Assembly: GCA_016713645.1 (NCBI GenBank)
Contig: JADJOU010000004.1
Span: 182,757-246,756 of the forward strand
DNA from: Bacteroidota bacterium
GTDB lineage: Bacteria; Bacteroidota; Bacteroidia; Chitinophagales; JADJOU01
Length of the DNA stretch: 64,000 bases
Direction: 5' to 3'
This document shows, piece after piece, positions 16,630 through 24,466 of the stretch (the stretch's first letter is position 1; every line of letters starts with the position of its first letter). The notes beneath the pieces are model-generated. The model was not told the origin of the DNA and ran no database searches. It saw nothing but the letters and a program-made list of their open reading frames with translations. Made by a program: the position numbers and the translations under genes.

Positions 16630-19279
16630 ATGTTCAAAAAAATCATCAAAGGCCTGCTCATTTTTTTCGCTGTTTTGCTCATCGCAATCATCGCATTGCC
16701 ATTTATCTTTAAAGATAAAATTGCTCAATATGCGCAGACAGAGCTTGATAATGCACTCGATGCGAAAATCATCATTGGTGATTTTGATTTATCCATTCTC
16801 AAAAACTATCAAAACTTTCCCAATATCACTTTGAGCATTGAAGATTTGAAAGTCATCGGCAAAGGAATTCGCCAAAAGATACTTTGGCAGATATAGGTAA
16901 ATTGAATCTCGCATTGGATTTGATGAGTGTGATTAAAAGCGAAAAGCCGATGAAGATTCACTCAATTGAAATCTTCAACCAAAAATCAGGGCTATTGTAA
17001 GCCGCTCTGGTAAAGCAAACTGGGATATTACCAAACCATCTAAAGAAGCATCAAAGGAAGAGCCATTCTCGCTATCGCTGAAAAAATTATTGATAGAAGG
17101 GGAGATATCGAATACAGCGATTATCAAGGCGGACAATTTGCGATTATTCGCGGCTTGGAGCACAAGGGAAATGGCGATTTTACACAAGATGTCTTCGATT
17201 ATGAAACTGTTACGAATATCGATCAATTGTCGTTTACGCAGAATAAATTGACTTATCTATCTAAGGCGAAAATCCTCTTTGAAGGCGCGATTAGCATCAT
17301 GCAGAAAGAGAGTAAATACACGTTTAAAGAGAATAATTTTAAGATCAATGACCTCGGAATTAAATTCGATGGATGGTTGATGAATAAGGCCAATAATCCC
17401 ATGAGTATGGATATCAAATTCAAGGCGGATAAGACAGATTTCAAGTCGGTCTTATCGCTCGTGCCAACCATATTTGCCAAGGATTTTGACAAAATTAAAA
17501 CGTCGGGAACATTCAACCTCGCTGGAAATGCGAAAGGCATCTATAAAGAAAATTGGTATCCCGCTTTCAATATTGATTTGATTGTCAACAATGGAAAGTT
17601 TCAATATCCATCGCTTCCTACAGCGATTTCGAATATAGAAATAGAAACCCATTTGCAAAATCCGGAGGGGAGTTTAGATAAGCTTCAAGTGAAAATTCCG
17701 AAGTGGAATATGTTGGTGGGAAGTGATCCAGTAGCGATGAAACTCAATGTCACGACGCCGATCAGCGATCCCAATATCGATTTGATGGCAAAGGGAAAAA
17801 TGGATTTATCTAAAGTTAAGAACTTTTATCCGATGGATAATGTGAAAACATTGACAGGATTGATGAATTTGGATTTGGATATTAAGACGAAATTGTCAAG
17901 TGTCAAGAATAAGCAATTTGATCAAGTAAAAGCAGCTGGATTCATGCAGATTTTGGCTTGAACTATGCATCCAAAGATGTTGCAAAGCCTGTGCAGATAT
18001 CTGCATTGGAGATGAAATTCAATCCGCAATTTGTGGAATTGACCAAATGTGCAACTAAGATTGGACAATCAGATTTTGCTTTGACAGGCAGATTGGATAA
18101 TGTCATCGGCTATATGTTTGCAAAAGGAGAGGTGATGAAGGGCAATGTGCACTTGGCATCTAATTTTATCAATGCGAATGAATTTTTATCTGATTCCGCT
18201 TCTGCTGCTAAATCAGCTGAGACGAAGACCTTGCAGAATAGCGACGAATACGTCAAGGTCCCAGACAATATCGACTTCACGGGTTCTGCGACCATCAATC
18301 GAATTCTATATGATAAAATCAACCTCACCGCTGTTTCTGGTGATATAAGAGCATTTGACGAGTCTGTGACTTTAAATGCGACAAAGGCGAATTTATTGGG
18401 CGGCAATGTGCAAGTGAAGGGCGTTTATACGACTAAGAATTTGGACAAACCAACAGGAACGCTTTCTTATAATATTCAAATTTCGACATGAAGCAAGTAT
18501 TCGAATATGTGGGTATGGCGAAGAAATTAGCGCCTATTTTACAATACGTCGATGGCAATTTCAGTTCAGATATGAATATTGATTCAAAGTTGAATCCAGA
18601 TATGTCCGTGGATATGAATTCACTGACAGGAACAGCTACTTTCACGATTCCCAATGCATCTGTGAAGAATTTCCCGGCGTTGAAAAACATCGCGGAGCTC
18701 ACCAAATTATCACAACTCAATAACCTAAACCTCAACAATGTTCAGGTTAAAATGAAAATTCAAAATGGCCGTGTGGTGGTGGATCCATTTGATGTGAAGG
18801 CGGGCAATATGAATATCAAAGTGGCGGGTTCACAGGGCATCGATCAGACGATAGACTATATCGCTGGCATAGATGTGCGATGGGCTGAATTGGGCGCGGC
18901 ATCCACTGTAGCTGATGGATTATTGGCGAAGAGTCCAATTCCTGGAATCACCAATAGTTTGAAGCCAGAGATATTGCGATTTAACCTCAATGTCGGCGGA
19001 ACATTTATGAAGCCAATCCTCAAAATGGGCAAGCCAGAGGCGGTGAAAGGAAGTGGTCAATCGGTAGGAAGTGCGGTGACAGAAACGGTCAAAGAGCAAT
19101 TCAATGATTTGAAACAGCAGGCAGAAGATCGCGCGCGCCATACCGCAGATAGTTTCAAAAGAGTCGCAGAGGCAGAAGCACAGCGAAGAGTTGAACAAGC
19201 CAAACAAGAAGCAGCAAAGAAAATTGAAGAGGAGAAGAATAAGCTTTTGAATAATTTGAAGAAGAAATTGCCTTGGTAG
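16630..19279 (+). CDS. AsmA-family membrane-anchored envelope protein, broken by several frameshifts
   Basis: A single gene of about 883 codons. The N-terminal membrane helix (GLLIFFAVLLIAIIALPFIF) is followed by the AsmA start (KIIIGDFDLSILKNYQNFPN) and long beta-rich sequence typical of AsmA/TamB-like lipid-transport bridge proteins. An AsmA-like C-terminal region follows (GRVVVDPFDVKAGNMNIKV, then ISGNGIDQTIDY-like text). The tail is charged and coiled (QAEDRARHTADSFKRVAEAE). Frames change near 16883, 16980, 17100, 17950 and 18485; each is consistent with loss of one base in a short run. AsmA proteins are implicated in outer-membrane lipid homeostasis. It stands alone between trmH and the accessory region. 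Confidence 0.75.
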
Positions 19280-19481
19280 GGTAAAGTGGTGTTTGGTTTC
19301 TTTTTTCTGTTTTCTGGAGATTGTGGTTTGCATTTAAATCCTTGTCCTATTATTACTCCCTATCTGCAGTGAGATTTTTCGCCAAGCTCGAAATAACAGA
19401 GTAAGGGCAATATGAATCAATAAATTATATTGATGCTGTTATATTTTCAATGCAATCACCTATTCCACCAATATCATCCTG

Positions 19482-19660
19482 GACCGTCATTGCGGGCTTG
19501 ATCCGCAATCTGCTCTACTTTTTACTGTATACTTCTATTCCACAAGTTCCATTCAAAATTTTTTTGAGCGATTTATTAAACGTGAATTATAAAAGTAATT
19601 AATTTTAATTGGTTCGGTAATAACACAAACAGATTGCGGGTCAAGCCCACAATGACGATC
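19482..19660. repeat. inverted-repeat element, MITE-like
   Basis: GTCATTGCGGGCTTGATCCG (19486 onward, continuing CAATCTG) and, on the opposite strand, GTCATTGTGGGCTTGACCCG (from 19656 backwards, continuing CAATCTG) form near-perfect terminal inverted repeats of about 27-30 bp. They bound about 115 bp of AT-rich sequence with no open frame. The size fits a non-autonomous element of about 180 bp or a REP-type pair. No transposase is present. Confidence 0.55.
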
Positions 19661-19762
19661 AATTTTTCAGACATTTTCTTAATGACTTCCATCCTTTCAA
19701 AGCGAATTTAAAGGAAGAAGTAACTCATTTAGTGCAGTAGAAATCCCAATCCCACCGAACTA

Positions 19763-19804
19763 CCTCCCTTTCCTTTGGAGAGGGTCGGGGAGAGGCACTT
19801 GGAA
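19763..19804. repeat. intergenic GGAGAGGG repeat, copy 1
   Basis: CTTTCCTTTGGAGAGGGTCG followed by GGGAGAGGCACTTGGAA. The core CTTTCCTTTGGAGAGGG is partly palindromic and recurs at 21096. It resembles the short intergenic repeats scattered in many Bacteroidota genomes. Confidence 0.55.
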
Positions 19805-19894
19805 GGATAGGAGAGGCTCCATCCGTGATGTTTATCGGTCGGTGTCCCCACCGACCGAAATCAATATTTGGTTGATTCAGATCACCTTAATTTT

Positions 19895-20217
19895 TTATTG
19901 CTGCAATTGCATCAATCGAATGAGGCTTTGGTTGAGTTCCTTTATTTGAGAATGTGATAATTGCCCCAATTTCCCAAGAGCTAAGTCTGAATCAATAGTC
20001 GCTATTTTGCTAACTCTTATAAGCGAGCTGACCTTTAATCCATTTAAGTCATTTGGCTTTAAATGGATATCAAATTCTTCTTCCCATTTTAATTCGCTGG
20101 TAATAAAACAAACTGTGACGTCATATTCGTTGGAGCAGAGAATTACAGCGGGTCTGTATTTACTACCTTTTAAATCGGTAAAAGGAAGGGAATCAGTATT
20201 ATATCCCCTTTTATCAT
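19895..20217 (-). pseudogene. PemK/MazF-family toxin, one frameshift
   Basis: Not visible as one frame, but starting at the ATG at 20217 the sequence reads MIKGDIILIPF. After a one-base shift (CCC to CC in the Pro-Phe codons) it reads PFTDLKGSKYRPAVIL, CFITSELKWEEEFDIHL, LNGLKVSSLIRVSKIATID and LGKLGQLSHSQIKELNQSL to a TAA at 19895. GDIxLxPFPFTDLxGxKxRPAxIL is the classic MazF/PemK (PF02452) beginning, an mRNA-cleaving endoribonuclease toxin. About 107 residues, normal length. It overlaps its upstream partner by ATGA. Called a pseudogene because both members are broken, though base errors would explain it equally. Confidence 0.75.
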
Positions 20218-20440
20218 TTATATTTCACCTTTAAATCATTCACTGAATACAATTCTGGTTCATGATTTAAATAATCGAAGGATTTTGATTTTTGAGGATA
20301 AGTCCTGAATGCCTTCTGTGAGGATTTGATCATCCAATTTATTCAGAAGAAACGAAATAAAATCATTGACTTCTTCAATTTTGAATCAGGCAATCGATTT
20401 AAATTAGATATTGTTTTTTCTAAGAGGATTTGTTTTTCAT
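20214..20440 (-). pseudogene. antitoxin partner of the MazF-like toxin, about three frameshifts
   Basis: From the ATG at 20440, restoring one A in A-runs, the minus strand reads MKKQILLEKTISNLNRLPDS, then EEVNDFISFLLNKLDDQILT, then EGIQDLSSK and FDYLNHEPELYSVNDLKVKYK with a TGA at 20214-20216. This is the pattern of short Bacteroidota antitoxins paired with MazF-type toxins: an N-terminal dimer helix EKTIxNLxxLPxxKxxEVxDFxxFLL and a C-terminal toxin-binding ending NDLKxKY. The stop overlaps the toxin ATG (ATGA), as expected for a coupled operon. All shifts are in A-runs. Confidence 0.65.
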
Positions 20441-20739
20441 GACTATAAAGTTTTTACAAAAATATTTCTTTTTTTGATAAAAGGCAAAATAATATCTGTA
20501 TTTTTTTAAACGAACAAAGTGGGGTAAATAGTCGCTATTGGATCAATTACAAATCTTTTAGTGTGGCGAAATCCCAATCCACCGATTGCATATTATGCAG
20601 TTGTAAATTCTAGTCTCTAAACTTGAGTGCATGCTATCTCAGAAAAGCCAATTTACATCTTCACAATCAATCATCCCTTCTTTGCGGCCTTGCCTATATC
20701 TTTGTCCTAAACGATTGAATCTCTATTCTAATAGATGGG

Positions 20740-20911
20740 CTCTAAGAACAAAAGTAAGCGGATCTTTGTGGGAAATTGTCGGCTCTTTGCCAGACGATGA
20801 AAAATCTTTATGAGCGAAAATGAGCTCTTTGTGACAATAAAATGGCTCTTTGTTGCGGGTAGATTTATCTAAGTGATATGATTGAATATCTTTAGAATAG
20901 AATTGTTCCAC
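20740..20911 (-). repeat. 21-nt tandem repeat encoding heptapeptide repeats
   Basis: The core MTCTTTR (M = A or C) recurs at exactly 21-nt steps at 20762, 20783, 20804, 20825, 20846, 20867 and 20888, with a further copy at 20740 (22 nt away). On the minus strand a 62-codon frame starting with GTG at 20911 reads this as heptapeptides: YSKDIQS, YHLDKST, RNKEPFY, CHKELIF, AHKDFSS, SGKEPTI, SHKDPLT. The consensus is xHK(D/E)xxx. Whether it is translated is unknown; the spacing itself is plain in the sequence. Confidence 0.65.
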
Positions 20912-21091
20912 TGCATGGGAGAGGATGAATTTTTATCAAACTCTATGGGTAATTTGCCATGAATGGATGATTAGTTACTTGAGGCTGAAGGATATTTAGG
21001 AGAAAGCGATTGGGATTCATCTTCGAGAGAAGCTGATATTCAATGATCTAAATCCATTCCTTTAAAATGCCTTAAAAATTCCAATGAAGTT

Positions 21092-21150
21092 CCCCCTTTC
21101 CTTTGGAGAGGGCTGGGGAGAGGCACTTAGAGAGGGCTGGGGAGAGGCTT
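21092..21150. repeat. intergenic GGAGAGGG repeat, copy 2 with partial duplication
   Basis: CCCTTTCCTTTGGAGAGGGC followed by TGGGGAGAGGCACTT, then an immediate partial copy AGAGAGGGCTGGGGAGAGGC. It shares its core with 19763-19804. Confidence 0.55.
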
Positions 21151-21337
21151 CTATGAGGTAAATTTCATATAATGTGCAGAAAATAGTTATATTTGGTTGG
21201 AGAAAAGCGCATGATGAAAACAAAAGTGCGTTTTAGCAATTCTAAATTATTTCAATTACTTAAACCCGAAAGTGTCGATTTTTTTTTAAATGGATGGGGA
21301 ATGGGAGGGAGTTGAGCATATAAATGAGTTACCAGTA

Positions 21338-22003
21338 ATGTTGAAAATGAATCGAATAATGGCTTAAACTCTTTTAATGGTGTTCAGTTGCCAAAATCAG
21401 GCAGACAAAATAAGTGTGCATGAGCTTACGCTTCTTACAGATTACTATCTAGATCAACATCCACAAATTGACACTTCAAAAGTTCTACTTTCTAGCTCTT
21501 ATTATCAGTTTATTCGACTAACAGATTCCACTTCTACAATTAAATGGGGCAACAAGGTCATCTCCAATTTATTCGGTGACACGATTGACAATTTTTCGTA
21601 GAAAAGACAGTTAATTTGAATGGGCAAATGAAAATTTATTGTTCTAGGTCGAAGTGGCGGCAGTGACACTTGGTTCAGATAATATTACCTTTAACAAAGG
21701 TGCAAACGCTTACCTTTATGAAAATCTAATGGCAATGGACAAAGAAAATGGCATCGTTGTAATTGAACATGCTTTTGATGATTCTGACACTGTATTAATT
21801 GCTGAAAATATATTGACTAGAAAAGACAAATTATCAGGTTAGATTGGGAAAAATGCTCAAGTGCGATGAATCATTATTGTATTGACAGCATAAGTATTTC
21901 AAAAGAAACAACTTTATTGGAGTGGACTTTGCCAAATAAAATCGACGGACCAAACGCAAAGAAGATTAAACGTATCAGATGGACTTATAAAAACTGCCGC
22001 TAA
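21338..22003 (+). pseudogene. decayed lipoprotein-like hypothetical gene
   Basis: From ATG 21338 the frame reads MLKMNRIMA, a TAA, then TLLMVFSCQNQ, which resembles a lipoprotein signal with the Cys of VFSC. It continues as ISVHELTLLTDYYLDQHPQI, then loses frame near 21600. It resumes as AVTLGSDNITFNKGANAYLY and FDDSDTVLIAENILTRKDKL, and ends TLLEWTLPNKIDGPNAKKIK to a TAA at 22001. About 220 codons. No family recognised. The stop codon is the first bases of the 210-bp repeat. Confidence 0.5.
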
Positions 22004-22210
22004 CAACTAAGACTTCGTTGCGCCTGGAAGGCGAGCAATCCACAACTATAGTTGGGAAACCGTAAATTGTGTAGGAATGAGTTCTGCGATATTCATGGCA
22101 TTAATAATTCTGAAAGTGCTCTAAAATATATTGCTCTTGAGTATTTTTTAAATAAACATCTATTCAAAAAAATCCATTAGTTTTGAGAATAGTATAGAGG
22201 TTTTTCAAAG
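22001..22210 (+). repeat. 210-bp direct repeat, copy 1
   Basis: Aligns without any gap over 210 positions to 23271-23480 at about 77 percent identity by hand count. It begins at the stop codon of the preceding lipoprotein-like gene. It contains a small hairpin TTGCGCCT-GGA-AGGCGAGCAA and the palindrome CAACTATAGTTG. The best conserved part is AATCCATTAGTTTTGAGAAT near the end. Confidence 0.75.
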
Positions 22211-22318
22211 ATTGCCACGATTGCAATTGGTGGACTGATGTTAGCAGTATTGGTAAAAAACCGGTTCAAAAAGAAAAACTCGACTAAAAAACTTAAATTG
22301 TGTAGCAATAGAAATTAA
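22211..22318 (+). other. remnant of a small membrane-protein C-terminus
   Basis: An open stretch reads IATIAIGGLMLAVLVKNRFK followed by a basic tail and TAA at 22316-22318. One hydrophobic helix with a Lys/Arg tail suggests the end of a membrane protein. There is no start codon in context; it may simply be a decayed fragment. Confidence 0.3.
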
Positions 22319-22320
22319 TA

Positions 22321-23265
22321 ATGGACAATCGTTTTACGGAGATAATTCAGCTAATCAAACAATCTCGGACTAATGCAATAAAAGCTGTAAACGCAGAACT
22401 AATCAACCTTTATTGGAGTATCGGAGAATATATCAGCAAGAAAATTGAACAATCTGATTGGGGCGACTCTGTTGTGACAGAATTAGCCAATTTTATACAG
22501 ACACACGAACCAGAAATAAAAGGCTTCTCCGACAAAAATATTTGGAGAATGAAGCAGTTTTACGAGACTTACAAGGACTTCCCAAAACTCTCAACACTGG
22601 TGAGAGATTAGTTGGTCGCACAATCTGGCTATATTTTCAAGGTGTAAACTTAAGAAAGGGAGTTTTATTTGAAATTAAAACAAGAGAGCTTATAGTTTCA
22701 GAGAGCTAGACCGGAAAATATCTGCAAGCCTTTTCGAGCGGACGATGATTGGCATTCAAAACTCTCACCAGCGGTGAGAGAAAGTAACTGGACATTTCAA
22801 ACACCTTCAAAGACAACTATGTATTTGAATTTTTAAACTACCTTGACTCGCAAGGAAACCGACTTACAACGTGGACTTATAAGACAGAGAAAGATTTCAT
22901 TCTCGAACTCGTAAAGACTTTTTGTTCATAGGGGAAGAATATAATTACAAGTTGGTAACAGCGATCCATGATTTTTTTTATACACCGTGGACTGCAGTGT
23001 TTAGTCGCTTGAACTCAAAGCGGAAAACATGAGATCACTTGGGGCAACTTAACTTTATCTGGAACCTGGACAGAGACTTAAAAAGCCAAACGAAAATCCA
23101 AGCATTTAAAGATAACTGTAAAACAAAAAATTAGGACTAAATGCATTATAAATCTAAGCCTCTCTCCGACATTAGTATCAGAGTATAAACACAACTCCCT
23201 GACAAGAAACTTTTACAACAAAAACTGCACGAACTTTTTGACAATGGCGAAGAAAATGAGGCACT
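22321..23265 (+). pseudogene. DUF1016 / YhcG-type PDDEXK nuclease, decayed
   Basis: The first 97 residues are clean: MDNRFTEIIQLIKQSRTNAI, then NLYWSIGEYISKKIEQSDWG and FSDKNIWRMKQFYETYKDFP, the DUF1016 N-terminal helical domain. After 22611 the sequence survives only in pieces: LDISNTFKDNYVFEFL near 22793, KDFILELVKTFC near 22890, FFIHRGLQCLVAL near 22975 (the nuclease core), HLGQLNF near 23035 and LPDKKLLQQKLHELFDN near 23190. Stops and small deletions separate them. Family members are often linked to restriction-modification or mobile DNA. The density of lesions is greater than elsewhere, so genuine decay is likely. Copy 2 of the 210-bp repeat follows directly. Confidence 0.75.
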
Positions 23266-23270
23266 CCTGT

Positions 23271-23480
23271 CAACAACTGAGATTTCATTGCGCCTTGAAG
23301 GCGAACAATTAGCAACTAAAGGTGGGATACAATGCATTGTATAGGAATAATTCATGCGTTTTTCATAACAATAATAAAGCTGAAAGTATTGTGAAATATA
23401 TGGCCTTCGAGTATTTTAAAAATAATTATCAATTCAATAAAATCCATTAGTTTTGAGAATACAACGGAGTTTTTTCATAG
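23271..23480 (+). repeat. 210-bp direct repeat, copy 2
   Basis: Ungapped partner of 22001-22210. It starts right at the end of the DUF1016 gene. The small hairpin is kept (TTGCGCCT-TGA-AGGCGAACAA) although the CAACTATAGTTG palindrome is not. Both copies can be read in one frame ending KIH-stop (KYIALEYF / KYMAFEYF), so a coding origin cannot be excluded. Confidence 0.75.
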
Positions 23481-23535
23481 ACTGACGTTAAAAGCAATCC
23501 AAACAGACGACACCATATCAAACAAACGACACAAA

Positions 23536-24381
23536 ATGAAAGGACCTGAATTTTTAAAATATGTTACACCAGTTTTGACAGCACTACAATTAAATGGTGG
23601 TGCAGGTGACTCTTCTGATATCATAGAACAAGTTATAGGCAAATTAGGAATTACTGAAAATGAGTTAGAAGAGACTACTGCCAACGGACAATCACGAATA
23701 CGAAACCAAATTCAATGGGCAAGGTTCTATTTATTCAAGGCGGGACTTATTGATAATGCTCAAAGGGGCATTTGGCGCCTAACAAATGAAGGACTTGATA
23801 GAAAACTTAATGATGAAGGCGTATATAATCTTTTTAAAAGTGTTCAGGACAGTGTAAAGAAAACACCCAATATAAAACCTAAAAAAACAGAGCCGGTATT
23901 TGAAAATATTCCAACAGAGGATGAAGAACATTCTATAGGTTTAATCAATATCATTCAGAACCTATCACCATCTGGTTTTGAAAAGCTGTGTAAACGACTT
24001 TTGACAGAGATTGGTATTAATGAAATCGTTATAACTGGCGGTTCAGGTGACCAAGGAATCGACGGCAAAGGAATAGTGAAATTAAATGACGTTGTTAGTT
24101 TAAACATAGTATTCCAATGCAAACGATATAGAGAAACTGTTTCACCTCATCACGTGCGTGACTTTCGAGGTGCTATGCAAGGACGAGGTGAAAAAGGTTT
24201 AGTAATAACTACAGGACGTTTTACTAAAGAAGCAAAAGGTGAAGCTAATCGCGACGGTGTTACCCCAATTGAACTAATAGACGGTGATAGACTTATTGAA
24301 CTCTTTGAAAAATATAGACTAGGACTTAAACCAGTGACAGTTTATGAAATTGACCATGAATTTTTCAAAGGATTTAATTAA
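23536..24381 (+). CDS. mrr: Mrr-type restriction endonuclease
   Basis: A 281-residue endonuclease with the N-terminal Mrr winged-helix domain (MKGPEFLKYVTPVLTALQ to FYLFKAGLID, about residues 1-80; GIWRLTNEG follows). The C-terminal PDDEXK nuclease domain starts at LSPSGFEKLCKRLLTEIGI. Catalytic residues are visible in GSGDQGIDGKG (Asp) and FQCKRY (the Q-x-K), followed by the family ending GLVITTGRFTKEAKGEA. Mrr-like proteins cut modified DNA (type IV restriction) in cells that lack that methylation. There is no partner methylase nearby. The frame is fully intact, in contrast to everything around it in the accessory region, which suggests it is the youngest or the only maintained gene there. 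Confidence 0.9.
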   Translation: MKGPEFLKYVTPVLTALQLNGGAGDSSDIIEQVIGKLGITENELEETTANGQSRIRNQIQWARFYLFKAGLIDNAQRGIWRLTNEGLDRKLNDEGVYNLFKSVQDSVKKTPNIKPKKTEPVFENIPTEDEEHSIGLINIIQNLSPSGFEKLCKRLLTEIGINEIVITGGSGDQGIDGKGIVKLNDVVSLNIVFQCKRYRETVSPHHVRDFRGAMQGRGEKGLVITTGRFTKEAKGEANRDGVTPIELIDGDRLIELFEKYRLGLKPVTVYEIDHEFFKGFN

Positions 24382-24466
24382 GAGGCCAGCTTGTAACAGC
24401 ACATTTGCCATATGTTAGGTTTAACGCTTCGTTGCAACATATTAGTGCTGAAAAATGCCAACCTCT
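24381..24466. repeat. 86-nt nested hairpin element between mrr and the TPR gene
   Basis: Four nested pairs in register: AGAGG (24381-24385) with CCTCT (24462-24466); CAGCAC (24397-24402) with GTGCTG (24445-24450); ATATGTT (24410-24416) with AACATAT (24436-24442); AACG (24423-24426) with CGTT (24430-24433) around CTT. It fills exactly the space between the stop of mrr and the stop of the TPR gene. GTTAGGT and GTTTAAC within it match the GTTRRRY and RYYYAAC core-site patterns of integron attC sites, but their order and spacing do not. Could also be a bidirectional terminator, though T runs are lacking. Confidence 0.55.

Larger units (their letters stand above)
19280..19894. other. intergenic stretch at left edge of accessory region
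   Basis: Over 600 bp without a supportable gene. It holds an inverted pair of 30-bp sequences (19482-19660) and a copy of a GGAGAGGG repeat (19763-19804), both reported separately. Confidence 0.6.
20441..21337. other. non-coding accessory stretch
   Basis: Almost 900 bp with no supportable gene apart from the 21-nt tandem repeat at 20740-20894. The phrase GAAATCCCAATCC-ACCGA occurs both here (20567) and at 19740, another trace of dispersed repeats. A GGAGAGGG repeat with a partial tandem copy lies at 21092-21150. Confidence 0.5.

Noticed and set aside
20740..20911. CRISPR array
   Set aside because: The unit is 21 nt with no conserved long repeat or distinct spacers, and no cas genes are present.
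22001..24466. True integron cassette array
   Set aside because: No integrase gene in the window, core sites in the wrong order, and the 210-bp repeats are longer than attC sites and differ from the 86-nt hairpin. Only the layout is similar.
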